The notes under the pieces: generated by a model
The model's input: only the letters and a program-made list of their open reading frames with translations
Told to the model about the DNA's origin: nothing
Database searches by the model: none
Translations under genes and position numbers: made by a program
Assembly: GCF_964355755.1 (NCBI RefSeq)
Contig: NC_092679.1
Location: 4,524,001 to 4,588,000, forward strand
Length of the DNA stretch: 64,000 nt
From: Antedon mediterranea
Lineage: Eukaryota; Echinodermata; Crinoidea; Comatulida; Antedonidae
Direction of reading: 5' to 3'
Part shown: positions 47,014 to 60,074 of the stretch, piece by piece
Layout: every line of letters begins with the position of its first letter
How positions within the stretch are numbered: the first letter of the stretch is position 1

Positions 47014-47019
47014 AATAAA
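47014..47019 (+). terminator. Polyadenylation signal candidate
   Basis: AATAAA 380 bp after the EF-hand stop codon. Other AATAAA words follow in the AT-rich DNA, so the true end is uncertain. Confidence 0.35.
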
Positions 47020-49105
47020 TCAGTCTAACCTTTGCATAAACGGATGGAATGTTAATATTAAAAATATACAACGTTGATCTATGCCTTTATATAATATATT
47101 TATTCTTCCCATAATAATATATGCCTATACTATACATTCCACCATTTATTAGGTTGAGTGCATATCTTGTTCAAGTTTTGGAATTATAATACAGTTGTGT
47201 ATAGACTGTTTTTAGGGATAAAAAAAACTATGAATAATATCTCATATATTCTTACATTAAAAGAAATTTGATGTACTGTAGTCGCAATGCATACAAATTC
47301 AAAATATAATTATTCAATTCTATGCCAATGTCAAGTTTACATGCTGCATTGTCAGATACTTAGTTACCCGCATCAAAAAGTGTATTTCATGCATATTATA
47401 CATGAATCTGCTACGCAAGAATATACAGAATATTAAATTTGTAAAAATTTAATATCGTGTCAGAAAATAAACAATGCTTTAACACAATAAAAAATGCAAC
47501 CCAAAAATTAATTAAACTAGAAATTTCATCAAATTTTAACTCGTAAAAGTGCTTTATGGTGACAGGTTGAATTTATTTCCTGGCAACAACAATGACGAAT
47601 TTAAATACGGACTCACAGCATTCTTCAAATCCATTACAGTCTATAAACAACTAGATATTATAATTTTGGGAACTTTATATAAAATATTTAATATTAGTCA
47701 AAGAGTTGACCCGACAGAGAATAATTACATACATATCATTGCAATAAGTTTAAGTACTTTGTAATCTTAAGAGTAGTCTAAGTCTGTTTTAACTGTTAAA
47801 AAAATATTTAAAAATTTGCAAATTATAATATTGTTTCTGTATATTTTACGGTTCAACTATTGTGTATATATATACATATAATATATTAAACATTGAATTG
47901 GAATTTTTGACCTTTAACATAATGTTTGGCTTGCAAAACAAAAAAATATTAGAAAACCAATTTGGTGCCTTGTACTCATATTATACAATGAGATATTTCA
48001 TTGCAGTATAAAAATCGCCAATATAACTCTGTTTTATACAACTTTAATATTCTAAAAAAAAATCCCTAATATAATTATATAGACTACCCAATTTCAAGAA
48101 TCAATACAATATCCAATTTAATACATAGGTTTTCTTTTTCATCATAGTAAAATATTGACAATTTAAGTACATTTTGTGGGAAAAACATATACTATATAAC
48201 GTGTACTGTAAATACTATGCTTTAATTAAAATTTGCCTATCAATACATTAATTAAAAGTTATTAATTAACTGTTTATAAATAATTGTATGTTGGAATATA
48301 TAGAACATTAATAGATTTATACTAGTAGTAATAATATGCATTAACAACCCAATCTGCAGGTTGCATCCTTATATAGAAATGTTTGAAAAGCATATAAAAA
48401 TAAAACGAAAAAAATAAAAAAATGTTGTGTATCTAACATTAAAATGATTTAGTTGTTTTTATATGTACTGTACCGATGCAGTAAACCAAAACCCTCTTCC
48501 TCTTCTTCTATGGCCAAATTTTATGCAAAATGTCACATGCAGGTATAGATCAACCCAATATCGGTGCTCTGATTTAAGTACACCTACTAAGCACGATTCC
48601 GTGTTCAAGGGAGTGAAGTTAAACCAGAGTGCAATCTTTAATTGTTATTTAAATATGTTTATTTTGTTAGTGTATTAAAAGATTTTTAACTATAATAGAA
48701 AATCCTTAATAATTCAAATCAGTATTACATCTGACATGAAAATTATTTTATTTTATAGTGCTTCCATTATTTAGTTTTAGCAACATGTGACAAAATTGAA
48801 TATAATATGTTAAATATACACAGCTGTATTAAATGAAATGTTTGATTGATTTTTGTTGAATCTGCTAATTTTGAATTCAAGAAATTTACATTATTTTTAG
48901 TTCACTTTTTAAACTAAACATTTTATTACAGAAAAACAATTTTATTTGTTGTTTAAATGCACATTTTTTGATTATACATTTTGAAATGCAATTTTTGTAA
49001 CTGACTTTTAGATGATGTAAAACACTGTCATTACTTATTTGTGAAAAATGCCAAAAATACAAACAAATTGAAAATTAAAATGTAATCACATACAAACATT
49101 GATTT
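47020..49105. other. AT-rich non-coding stretch
   Basis: No gene recognised. An exon-like patch at about 48480-48541 has a fair acceptor (TGTACCGATGCAG) and donor (TGCAG then GTATAG) but no recognisable protein. Confidence 0.4.
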
Positions 49106-49258
49106 TAATCTTGGTTTCCGCTAGAGACACAACACAATGTAAGTTATTTCACCAATCACTTAAGCATTAAATTATTTAAACGGTTGCTTATCATTGGTCA
49201 ACATGATTGCATTGCGTTTATGTCCTTGCGTTACGTCCTAGTGGGAACCAAACTTTAA
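49106..49258. mobile_element. MITE family B copy, unexpanded
   Basis: Left end is TTAATCTTGGTTTCCGCTAG. Right end is CTTGCGTTACGTCCTAGTGG followed by GAACCAAACTTTAA. The inner pair is CACCAATCACTTAAGC and GCTTATCATTGGTCAAC. It shows what the array-bearing copy at 20.7 kb looked like before expansion. Confidence 0.75.
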
Positions 49259-49839
49259 TCAACTTCAAGCTAAAATTGAATAAAGTTTGAAAAAAGAAAA
49301 ACTAAACATTTTTGGTGAGCCGACAATAGAAAATACATTATTTTAAAACACTTTTATATAATTTATTCATATTTTTTTTTTTCAAATTTAAGGGGTGACA
49401 GTGTATTTCAACTTGTTTGTATTTATTAATTTAAGTAGTTATTCAATAGATTTATATTTTCTTTTCTTTTTCAAACTGTATACAGTATGGAGTTTCTTTC
49501 TACATAGCAATTACTATTAACAGAAATGTTGTAAATATGAAAATATCATATAATACCATATAAAACAATTCAGTGATACATACAATTTTGTAAGCAGTGA
49601 TTTTGTAAATATGTTTTTTGATTTATGCGGCAAGCTGGCAAAGACGAATGCACGCTAGAAGAATAACACAGGTTGTTTTACATTCTCAAAGGTTGGCGCT
49701 GAGACAATCATGGACAGCGTATGTTTTAGAATGATTAGAAATACTATTGAAAAGGCCGGCTGACATGAACATCATGTTGTCTTGTTTGTCTAATATTAGT
49801 AAAATAATATTGAAAAAATAGACGTTGACTTAATGGCCA

Positions 49840-50960
49840 TTTAAGAATTCATCCATGAAAGTTCTTCTATTGAAATCAGTTCTTGAAATTTACATACCTG
49901 TACTGCTCTTGGTCAGTTTAGTTTTTCAATTTCATTTTATTTAAAAAAATGAATAATGATTCAAGTCAAAAGATAATTGGCAAAAAGAACAAGAGAATGC
50001 TAAATCATTTTTTTAAATTTACATAAAATGAAATTGGTTTTGGCCGGTCTAGTCTTCTAATTTCATGATTTTGTGTTTTGGAATTTGTAAAATAAATCTT
50101 AAAAATAAAAAAGAAAATTGAAAACAAGAGAAGACTCAATCAGTTTTTGAAATATACATGAAAAGAAATTCCTTTACATTGGTCTAGTCTTCTTTTAATT
50201 TCATGTCTGTGTATTGGACAAACTAAACAATGAATTGAAATTTGTAAAAAATAATAAAAAAACAAAAAAAAGAAGAAAAAGGAAGGCTAAATCAATTTTT
50301 GGAATACATAAAAACATAAATTCCTTTCGATTGGTCTAGGCTTCTTTTAATTTCATGTCTGTGTATTGAACAAACTGAATAATCAATTAAAATTTCTTAA
50401 GAAATTTAAAAAAAATAAAAAGAGCTAATATAAAACAGAATACTAAATCATTTTTTGAAATAGACATAAAAACATAAATTGCTTTTTGTTTGTCTAGTCT
50501 TCTTTTAATTTCATGTACGGTATGTATTTTGGAAAAAAATTGAACAAATTGAAATTTATAAAGAAATTTAGAAAAAAAAAAGGTACCGTAATATAAAACA
50601 AGAAGGGTCAGTTTTTAAAAAATACATAAAAAAATTTGCTTTTTGTTTGTCTAGTCTTCTTCTTGGACAAACAGAATAATCAATTGAAATTTGTAAAGAA
50701 ATTTTTAAAAAATAAAAAAAGGTAATATAAAACAAGAAGACTAAATCAGTTTTTTATATATACATGAAACCTAAATTACTTTCGCTTGGTGTAGCCTTTC
50801 TTCTAATTTCATGTACTGTATGTTTTCTTTCTAAAGAAATTTAAACAATAAAAAAGCTAATATAAAACAGGAAGGCTAAATCAGTTTTTAAAATATACAT
50901 GAAAAAATAGATTGCTTTCCATTAGTCTAGTCTTTTTTCTAACTTCATGATTGTGAAAAA
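49840..50960. repeat. Degenerate satellite of about 130-160 bp, about eight units
   Basis: Each unit has a conserved centre, TTGGTCTAGTCTTCTTTTAA then TTTCATG, an A/T-rich variable part with long A-runs, and CTAAATCAGTTTTTGAAATA. Centres lie near 50048, 50183, 50334, 50493, 50653, 50783 and 50926, with a worn one near 49910. Confidence 0.85.
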
Positions 50961-52868
50961 AACTTAATAAAATAAAAAAATGTTTAAACCAAAAATAAGA
51001 CAATAAAGATACAGCTAGATAAAAAGTTGTACCTTGACATAAAATATATTGCATAATAATCCACACTGCACAATGAAATTGAAAACTGAAATTATGTTTT
51101 ATTGGATCTAATTTGTAGAGATATCCAACATTGGATCTTGCTTCATCATATACTTTGCAAGTTCATATTTCAGAATGTTCAAATTTGGTAAGATATGAAA
51201 GCTAGGAGCTCTGTGATTGGTTGATTGCCTTTACTGTGGCTAAGCATAGTCCGCTTCAGTAGAAGGGTGCTGCAACTAGAAAATTCTTGGATCATAAGTA
51301 TGATTAGATCTATATAGCAATGAAACGTTTTCTAAGTTCAATCTCTCTTTATTTCTTTAAATTGCTTGGCTGCAACTGCAATACAGTGTGACATATGTAT
51401 CACATGTGCACCTGTATTATGGTAGGGGTTGCTTAATGGCCTATGTTACAGTAATCACATGTTGCACATATGTTACCCTGTAATCTAGAATTTGTCTATG
51501 ATACTGTTCAAATTATAGATACATTACCAAGAATCGACTTTATGATAAATCTTTGAACATAATCAATTGTAAAAATTTTATAAATGAGGAGATTGACTGA
51601 CTAAAATTGATCACAACTTTGATCGCAAGTTGAGACAATCTTCTTTACAATAATTTCAATGCGTAATTGATTTATATCTTTTTAAAAGAGAATTTAACAC
51701 AATTACCAAGAATAATAGTGTTATTAATAATATAAATTGTTATGATACATTAGAAACGATAAAATGCTTTATTCAATGAATTTCAATTTGGTACGTCATA
51801 AAGTTGAGAAAGGTTATAATATGTGGTTGATGGGTACAAAGAATATGACATTTCATTTAAGTTATTAGTTAAGTTAAGATAAACAAGAAATATTTCTTAC
51901 AAAAAACGCTGCTCGCTTATTGAAAAATATGTTTTATTTCAAATGTTTTTGAATGTGTCATTTTATTGTCACATAATAGTTATTTTACCTGAAAAAAATG
52001 TAATTTAAAGCAACAAATACTTAAATGTTCTGTCAGACAATGGTTTTTGGGTTTCTTTTCTCTTTTTATATGTGAATAAATATTATTTTTTTGTTACAGA
52101 AGTGAATACTCAATTTCTGTCATATCCTAATAGACTCTTTTCCCAGACGTTTTTTGAGTCTATTGTAGCAGCTGGAATCAATAAATTATAGTGGAGTTTC
52201 CATTTTCGCAAAACTGTCGTCCTTAGAACTATAACTGCTGCTTGCTTTAGCTTCTGATTGAGTAGTCCTAATGAGACGTAGCGGGCTAGAGCAGCAGCGT
52301 GAAAAACAAATTGAACCTGATTAAGAGTAAGACTGACATAACTACTCTAGATGAAAATATTCTGTGATTACAATTTATTTACATTTTACAAATGATTATA
52401 TAAAATAAGAATAATCCTCGCAGGATTCATATTAACTCTTTTTAAAAAACAAAAACTCATTACTTAAACTTTACATCAATAAGTTCAAATGCGATGTAAA
52501 ATCCTTACTCAAAATCTATCAAATTCAGCTTCTTTATGGATCTTTATAACATACAAAGCAATTATTTTCATAATAAAAAAATGGCAATTATTTGAAATTA
52601 TGCATGCATTATCATATCATAAAATGTATATTAACAAGAATACTGTAGCTAATGTCAGGCTGTCAGAAACATCAATTTAAAGTGTCCACTCTTTGCAAAC
52701 CTAATTATCCATTTATGCAAGAAATTTCACAAATTATTCATTTCTGTGCAATTCTCAAAATATATGCGATAACCAAATTTTATTTCATGATTTATGGTGT
52801 TTTTTCTTCAAATATTTATTTTTAAACAGTGAAAGCACCTTTAGCAAAGGTGTAAGGGGAAGAAAGGG
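50961..52868. other. AT-rich non-coding stretch
   Basis: No gene recognised. A GC-richer patch at about 52200-52310 contains CTGCTGCTC-type words on the minus strand but no sustained frame. Confidence 0.45.
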
Positions 52869-52870
52869 CT

Positions 52871-52969
52871 TAAGCTCTGTCTATACTATCAAACTTTCTG
52901 TGGGCATATCACTACCGTATTACTATCGTATTGGGGCATATCACACCGTTTTGACAGCGTTTAAGACTC
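52871..52969. mobile_element. MITE family A copy, shortened
   Basis: TTAAGCTCTGTCTATACTAT, ATCACTACCGTATTACTATC and TTTTGACAGCGTTTAAG remain. The right end is decayed. Confidence 0.65.
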
Positions 52970-53405
52970 GCGTTTGGCTATATTGCTTTCATTCTCGTTC
53001 TGACACTACCCCTACATTTACATACATACATTACAGAACCATATAGAGTTACTTCATCATTGATTCGCACAGTATTCCTTTTTCGGTCCATTAGGCCTGC
53101 CGAACCGAAATCAAATTTGGTGTGAATATGACTTCACAAATATATGCTACACTGACGCTATATTTCATTTACCGGAAAATTGCCAGAATCAAGTAAATGC
53201 TGTTATATAGTTGAATAGTGGCATATGTGAAGTTGAATAATACGCTAATAGTTACATAACATTGAAATTGTCACAAGTGACTTTAGCTTAAAAATGGCAC
53301 CACTGGAATAAAAGTGATATGTCAAACTAATTGTCATTCACAAAGTACCGATATATTTTTGTGAGAAAATGCAAAGTCTTGTGAAAGGAAGTGTTAGTTA
53401 TTTTA

Positions 53406-53690
53406 GGGACAATTCTTAGGAAGTGATTGTGACTCTTTATTTGGGAAAAGTTTTAAGGGATTGTCACTTATATGGGACAATTCTTGATCAAGGATTTTCA
53501 CTTATATGGAACAATTCTTATGAGAGGATTGTCACTTATATGGGACAATTCTTGCTCAAGGATTGTCACTTATTTGGGACAATTCTTGATCAAGAATTGG
53601 CACTTATATGGGACAATTCTTAAGGAATTGTCACTTATTTCTGTTAAGGATATTGAAAAAATTGTTACTTATTGTGCCTAAATATTAAAG
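53406..53690. repeat. Array of 34-bp palindromic units (first)
   Basis: Units contain GACAATTCTTGATCAAGG then ATTGTCACTTATATGG. The ACAATTC word recurs at 53477, 53511, 53545, 53579 and 53613, an exact 34-bp period. The 24-nt centre is self-complementary except at one symmetric pair of positions. Frames reading LIWDNS-type repeats are by-products. Confidence 0.9.
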
Positions 53691-53899
53691 AATTGTCAGA
53701 ATGATTTCCAACATAATATACAGTAATGTAATTGCATATTTAAGTAGATATTACCATTTTACAGAAAAACTTGGAATTTTGATTTTTTTTATTTAATTAT
53801 ATATTTGACAAATAATCATATAACTGTTTTTTTCTCTTGCTTCTTGTGATATTGTAGTTTTTAAAAACGTTTTCATAATTTTCCATTTTTATTGTTTAT

Positions 53900-53998
53900 A
53901 TTTGTAATTTGTAAGTGGTAACTGGACTTCAAGGAAGAACAATGTACAAATATTGAATGAATATCCAGAATAAAGAAAGATTTCTATCTATCTAATCA
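53900..53998 (+). mobile_element. Retroelement 3' end
   Basis: GTGGTAACTGGACTTCAAGG, CAATGTACAAATATTGAATG and AATAAAGAAAGATTTC, then CTATCTATCTA, a short-repeat tail. Confidence 0.4.
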
Positions 53999-54530
53999 AT
54001 AATATAAATCCAAGATACAGGGAGTGTAAATTACTGAAAACAACACTGCTGTTTACTGACATCATGATTATTTTAATGCATAAGTACTAAATCAAAATGG
54101 CAAAAAAAAAATCATTTAGAAATCCATATTGATAAAAGAAAAAGAATACGATACAAATACAATGACAGAAATACATCATGAAACCAATAAAAATTAATTT
54201 AACATACAGGATTTAACGGAACACTTTAAAAGGGATGTAATTCACATCAAAGAAATTTACATCTTTATGACGATTTTACAAAAGCTGAAAAAACGTTTTT
54301 TCTCTTCTTGTATGCGAATAAATGGAAATACCAGAAACAAAATTGTAATGCACATATCATATAGTAACATCATGCTTTGCAAGTAAAGCAAAGATTGGTT
54401 GAAATTAAGACTGAAATAGAAACATGGCAGCAGTGTATCATTAATATAACGTGAAACAAACTATCGTATTGAAATTGTGATATTTCATTACATACAATAC
54501 ATATTTAATTTAATTATTTCCCAAACTCAC

Positions 54531-54822
54531 ACAGGATGGTAAAGGTTTGTGGCGCAGTGTGTTGGACGTTGGACTACTGATCATGAGATCGTGGTTCAAA
54601 TCCGACTCTGCCGCATTGCTTGTATCCATAGGCAAGATACTTTGCTTACGTTTGCCTCTCTCTACCCAGGTGTATAAATGGGTACCCGGTTGATCAAGGC
54701 ACAATTTTGCGTCGATTACGTGTTTGATGCAAAAAATGACTGGGGTAATAATGTTCAGTGCTTAGAGGTTTCACAACATTAGGCGCTATATAAAATCCAA
54801 GATATTATTATTATTATCATTA
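54531..54822 (+). mobile_element. tRNA-derived SINE, near full length
   Basis: The head carries the A box TGGCGCAGTGTG (54550) and B box GGTTCAAATCC (54593-54603). A tRNA-unrelated body of about 170 bp follows, then AGGCGCTATATAAAATCC and an ATT tail. The GGCGCTATATAAA end is shared by many animal SINEs mobilised by L2/CR1-type LINEs, as I recall. The 64-codon minus-strand frame is a by-product. Confidence 0.85.
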
Positions 54823-55280
54823 CAAAGGTAATTGATTCCATTTAATTAATATTTGGTAATAACATTTTTTGTTTTTTTTATTTAATGTAGTTTTTTGGTT
54901 TAAGAAGTATAATTTAATTTAACTTTATAAATTATAAAGTTTGCAACAGGGAAACAATTTCAAAGATAAGGCTAATGTGCAATTATTATTTACATAATTT
55001 ACAATTGCATATTACAATCAATAGTGGTATAATGTTCCAGAATTAATTGCTATGTTACGATAATTAATTAGATTTTGTTTAATATGCAAAAGCACATACC
55101 TACACACCAGTTAAAAATTAACTTCTATTACCTTTACTAAAAATAGACCTAATAAATGCCTGCAGAGACATTTAATAATTAACACCAGAGTCTGTGGTTC
55201 AAATCCTGTATGAGTCATCATTTGTTTTTCAGTTCCCCAAACCACACCACACATTAGTGTAAATGTTTTAAAGATATATT

Positions 55281-55520
55281 GTAGTTGGATAGCCGAGTGG
55301 TTAGGACACTTGACTGTCATACAGAGAGACTCTGGTTCAATTCCCGACAACTCCCAGTCCAATCAGCTGTAAATGAGTACAGTTGAAAATACTAGGGAGA
55401 AAAAAGGCAGCGTGAAAAGGAACTGGCCACCCCACTACATTTATGCCGAAGCTTAGTACAATGAGCTCCTAACAGCTTATTCCCCTACGTTCAGAATGAA
55501 CACGGGACTCACCTGTCCTC
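55281..55520 (+). mobile_element. tRNA-derived SINE, second family
   Basis: The A box TAGCCGAGTGG (55290-55300) and B box GGTTCAATTCC (55334-55344) match consensus exactly. The acceptor stem does not pair over seven bases, so it is not a working tRNA gene. The body includes GGAACTGGCCACCCCACTAC and CACGGGACTCACCTGTCC. A lone B box (GGTTCAAATCC) at about 55197 suggests an older fragment just upstream. Confidence 0.8.
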
Positions 55521-56195
55521 CAAAAACATAAAAATTAATAAAATCAGATTTTGAGTAAGCCATTTGCAGTTTTAACTAAAGTTAATCTTTCTGTTTTCAC
55601 TTTATAAAAAAAACCAACAAAAACGATTAAATTCAACAAAAAATACAGGTAGCTGGCAGCCAATTTGACTATTTTTTGGCTTTGAATTACATTTTTACAA
55701 TTGTTTTCAATCAAATTTTTGGTGAAATAAATTTAACCATTATGAAACTTCAAAATGGCATATTCCACAACATATTTAAAAATATTCTGTTTTGAGATTT
55801 TCACCAATCCATGTTATATTGTGTTTGCTTTTGGCAAGCTTGTTAAATGAATAAAATACAACTTCAAATTAATTATAGACTAAAATGAATTCATTTCCAT
55901 ACAAATGAGTTCCTACTGATTATGTTAATAGTTTTATTCATTATTAATTGGACAACCCACGCAATAATAAAAATACTTTAAACATATTTTAGTTTGAATC
56001 ATAAGTGCTGCTTTAAATACTAATTTCATAGAAATATGAACAATTGCAACTAGACGTAGCATATGGACGGAATTAAATAAAAAAAAAAAAAGTTTTTTAA
56101 TAATTACTTTAACAGCACTCACGCTAATGTGGTTACGGCTGGTTCCCCTCTTTTTTGGAGAAGATACTAAAAAAAAACTTCTCACCAAATATTTG

Positions 56196-56485
56196 TGACT
56201 TATGAAAGGATTGTGACTTGTTTGGGACAATTCTTGATAAAGGATTGTCACTATGGGACAATTCTTAATCAAGGATTGTCACTTAAATGGGACAATTCTT
56301 AATCAAGGATTGGCACTTATATGGGACAATTCTTGATAAAGGATTGTCACTTATATGGGACAATTCTTATCAAGGATAATCACTAATTTGGGACAATTCT
56401 TGATAAAGGATTGTCACTCACATGGGACAATTCTTGAAAGAATTGTCACTTACATGGGACAATAATTATAAAAGGATTGCCCCTC
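56196..56485. repeat. Array of 34-bp palindromic units (second)
   Basis: Same unit as at 53.4 kb: GGGACAATTCTTGATAAAGG then ATTGTCACTTATAT, eight to nine copies in the same orientation. Some units are 31 bp. It lies 2.8 kb from the first array with two SINEs between. Confidence 0.9.
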
Positions 56486-56489
56486 ATTT

Positions 56490-57719
56490 TGGAAGAGTAA
56501 AAGTAAGTATGGTTTGTAAATATACAAAAAAAATGTAACGCTACAAATAAATGTGAAAAATGTTTGATAGAGCAATATTATTATTTCCTGGTTGAACATA
56601 CATGACTATAAATAAAGTGTTGGTGATTTTAACTTTTTCAATTTATGGGAGTTTATCATTCAATTCAAGCCATTTGTCATTTAATTTCGGTTAATAACTA
56701 TTTGTAATTTTTATTAAGTTGAAAAAATGTTTAACACATTCATTGATCTTAAAGTGGAGCTACACTCAGACTTTCTCAGCTTATATTATGTTTAAGTATG
56801 TTTAATTGAAAGTGATTACATAAAAAAAACAGGGAAAACACGGAAATATTTTTCAAAAACCCATTTCTAAAAAATCGGTCAGAAAATAGTGTTTTTTAAT
56901 ACATTACACTTTTTCAGTAACTTAGGGGTTATTAGTTTACAATACGTCGCGAAACGTGTTACACTTAGCTACTGACGCGTTTTAGTCGCTGGTGAACGCA
57001 TCGGTGAAATGTCTCCACTTTGGTAAATTATGTGTCGAAAAATGGGGAATAAATTTTATACACACAATTAATACGATTTGTTTAGGCCTAAGTAATATTT
57101 CCGATAAAAATGTCAGTATAATTTATATGTATAACCTCATGATTTGCAATGTACAACAACAGCATAATAATCTTATCAGATTGCTTATTAACTTTAAGCT
57201 AGGCCTACTGTAGGCCTAGCTAGCCTTGAATTTTTGTCTTGTCTATTTACATATTGTTTTTATTATTAGTGTTAATTTCACATTTATCTATTCATAAAAA
57301 AATACAGTCATTATGTAGAAAATTTACATTCATTTTTTATAGATATTAATTTATACATTAAATATCCATAGTATAAGAAAGAAACTTGTACAGTATAAAT
57401 ATTTAAATATTGGCTATTTGCCACTTAACTACTTTATTGGCCATTTTTTGCCATTTTTTTTTGCAGTTCTAAATTTTAGCAATCTATACAAACCTTTTGT
57501 TTTTGATTTTAAAATTTGGTTTTCTTGTTTATGTCATTATAATTCACAACATACAGATAAAACATTCATGTATTAGCAAGTGTGTAAAAAGAACTTGACA
57601 ATTTGCCATTTGATATTAAATATTTCATGTCATATGTAAGTACATTATGAATTTTGTTATTACATATTTCAATATCAGGTATTAAATGCAAAAGTAGTAC
57701 ATTTAATATTTATGCTACA
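56490..57719. other. AT-rich stretch with a small CpG-rich patch
   Basis: About 56940-57010 is relatively CpG-rich (ACGTCGCGAAACGTG, ACGCGTTTTAGTCGC) and is followed by ATGTCTCCACTTTG then GTAAAT, a possible first exon with donor. This is too short to call. Confidence 0.3.
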
Positions 57720-57995
57720 ATATTGAATACCAATCCAGACACAAGCCCATACTGCCTTAATGTAAACTACTGTATAAGCCAATGAATGCTAAAGCAGTAC
57801 ATTCAATATTTAATACGTTGCAATATTGAACACCATACTGATCCAGGCACAAGCCCATACTGGCATATAAACTAGTGTATAAGCCCATGAATGCTGAAGC
57901 AGTGCATTCAATATTTACGCTGCAATTTTGAACACCATACTGATCCAGGCACAAGCCTATACTGGCATATAAACTAGTGTATCTAGTGTAACTAG
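57720..57995. repeat. Tandem repeat of about 102-106 bp, just under three units
   Basis: The words GATCCAGGCACAAGCCCATA, TAAACTAGTGTATAAGCC and AAGCAGTGCATTCAATATTT recur at about 57733, 57839 and 57940. The short minus-strand frame across it is a by-product. Confidence 0.85.
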
Positions 57996-57999
57996 CCCA

Positions 58000-58880
58000 T
58001 CATTCAAAAGTGAACGATACTTAACGTAGTCAGGTTGAGTCAAAAAATGAAAGAAAAAAACTTTTGGATTTTTAAATGTCAAAGAGTATCTTGTTTGTAA
58101 TGTTATAAATTGAAGGAATTACGATAAAACTATCCATGCGTGAAAGTAACTGCATATTTAACCAAGGGTACAAATTTATTTAAGACTTAAAACATAAACT
58201 TAAGATACAACATTTCATATCGTGTTTCCCATGTGACATATCAAATACATGTTATACATCGGCTTGTAAAGTTAGGGGTTTTAAGGTTAGTATTTTACGG
58301 AGGTTTAAAGCACACAGCCACAATAATCAATATGGTAAATTTCCACAACACCAGCTGTCAGACAATAAAAGAGCAATCAAATGATCATTTCGAATGCTAA
58401 ATAGTATTATACAAACATTGGAATACGACTATAGAATATTTCTATATTTACAGGGTATTATGGAACATCCATAATTACTACAAAATTTTAGCTCAATGGA
58501 TGTATGGAAATGGAGATAAATATTTGCATACGAACCAGGAAAAAATATGGTTTTCAAAATATTAAAAAAACACAATTATGATCAAAGCTACCCACAACAA
58601 AAAAAGCTCTTTACAAGTGCTTTAGTGGCTATACATACTGTAGGTCCAAGTAAATAATTTTCTGTAGACTCTCGTCTTTGTACAATTCATGTCTTTTAAA
58701 AAATAATTCTTTAGATATCTTTTAACTGTAATTTCTCTCAATTTAAATGTATTATTAATGAAATTATTTAAATAATCTTATTTACATTTTGTATATACTT
58801 ATATTGGCTTATATATATAGTTTAGTTATTTTATTTTCAACCTGTTATTGGTGTTTTACACTGTTGGCTTGAAATAGAGA
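58000..58880. other. AT-rich non-coding stretch
   Basis: No gene recognised. A phrase at about 58628-58652, ACATACTGTAGGTCCAAGTA, recurs at 60627, so the duplication described next once extended this far. Confidence 0.45.
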
Positions 58881-59326
58881 ATACAACATGATGGCCAATA
58901 GAGATTTTTTTTTGTTTTCAAATCAGCCAATCAACCACACATAGCTGTCAAGTCAAAAATCATTCTATGCACACTCAGTAGCATTTATACTCCTGCACAA
59001 AGCTACTGAAACTTATATTTAATACAGAAATTTTACTCAGGACTACTGAAACAAACACTATTCAATTATAAGCATTTGTTTCGTTAATAAATTATTCTGT
59101 TTTAAAATTTTCTTTCATAATTCTGTATTATAAAAACAATTTTATCTGGTTTCAGTGTACAGTAATAATAGATAATAGTTGTTCAATATAATTATGAACA
59201 ATTATATTTTAATCAACGCAAAATTCAGAGGAAATTCTGCAGCTGATAAGAATAGCTTCGGTATTTTTTATAATATATTCAGAAAGCTAACATCAATTTA
59301 TTAACTGAAAAGTTACGGTATACCTT
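58881..59326 (+). repeat. Direct duplication, copy 1
   Basis: From ATACAACATGATGGCCAATA to TATTAACTGAAAAGTTAC it matches 60649-61155 at high identity. Copy 1 lacks about 60 bp present in copy 2. Confidence 0.9.
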
Positions 59327-59572
59327 AATGATTTATTTTGACGGAAAGAAGAGGAAATAGAGGAAACGCAGGTGAGAGGTAGTATGCCGTAAGTAATCAG
59401 GAAGCCTAATTTCTTCAATAGGGAGTTTTTGATTTGCATTCACCAACCTAGGAATAAGTCTAGTTCAATTATTTCAATTCATTGCGTGCATGTAGGAAAG
59501 TTGCGACGTGCTTCGTTACTTTATTCCTTGACATACTTTTGGCGGACTCTAGGTTTAGGCAACGGCATAACA

Positions 59573-59608
59573 ATGTCGAAATCAAAATCTCCCTATTTGT
59601 TCTTTGAA
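59573..59608 (+). other. Candidate short first coding exon
   Basis: ATG opens MSKSKSPYLFFE, then GTATAT as a donor. The 200 bp upstream are richer in GC than the surroundings. The start resembles HMG-box proteins such as Maelstrom only in a vague way, and no following exon was found. Low confidence. Confidence 0.15.
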
Positions 59609-60074
59609 GTATATCTATGTCTATACAGTATGTCAAATATATATATTGGGAAGCTTCTCACATTCATTTTATAAATTATATTGCTTTTTGTAACACCTGG
59701 CGGGAAGCAAATCACATCATCGCTATTTCAAGAACATTTAATGTTATCATTTTGACATATCTACTATTCAACGGCCTTGAGAGGACACTTTTTATAAACC
59801 TGTTTCTCGTTCGTTCGCTGCAAATTCTATCTAACTGTTTCAAGAACACTTTAGGTCATACACATAACTGAAGTAAAAACATTTAAATGATTCTTTATGT
59901 CTATTAGAGGATATAAAAACAAAGAAAAGCAATTGCAAACCATTTTGGAAATAAATGTTATTTTTAATTTGATTTGAAGATAAGCAATTGCTAACATTGC
60001 TAGATTTAGTTATATTTTTCACTATATTTTATTATAGAACATTATTTTGTCTACAAAATATAAATATTGGAGTG

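Noticed and set aside
48463-48678. 71-codon plus-strand frame with an exon-like core
   Set aside because: The acceptor and donor are fair, but the peptide has no recognisable family and the frame is otherwise AT-driven.
53423-53681. Overlapping plus-strand frames with LIWDNS repeats
   Set aside because: Generated by the 34-bp palindromic repeat.
55281-55350. Possible functional tRNA gene
   Set aside because: The A and B boxes are perfect but the acceptor stem does not pair over seven bases, and a SINE body follows directly.
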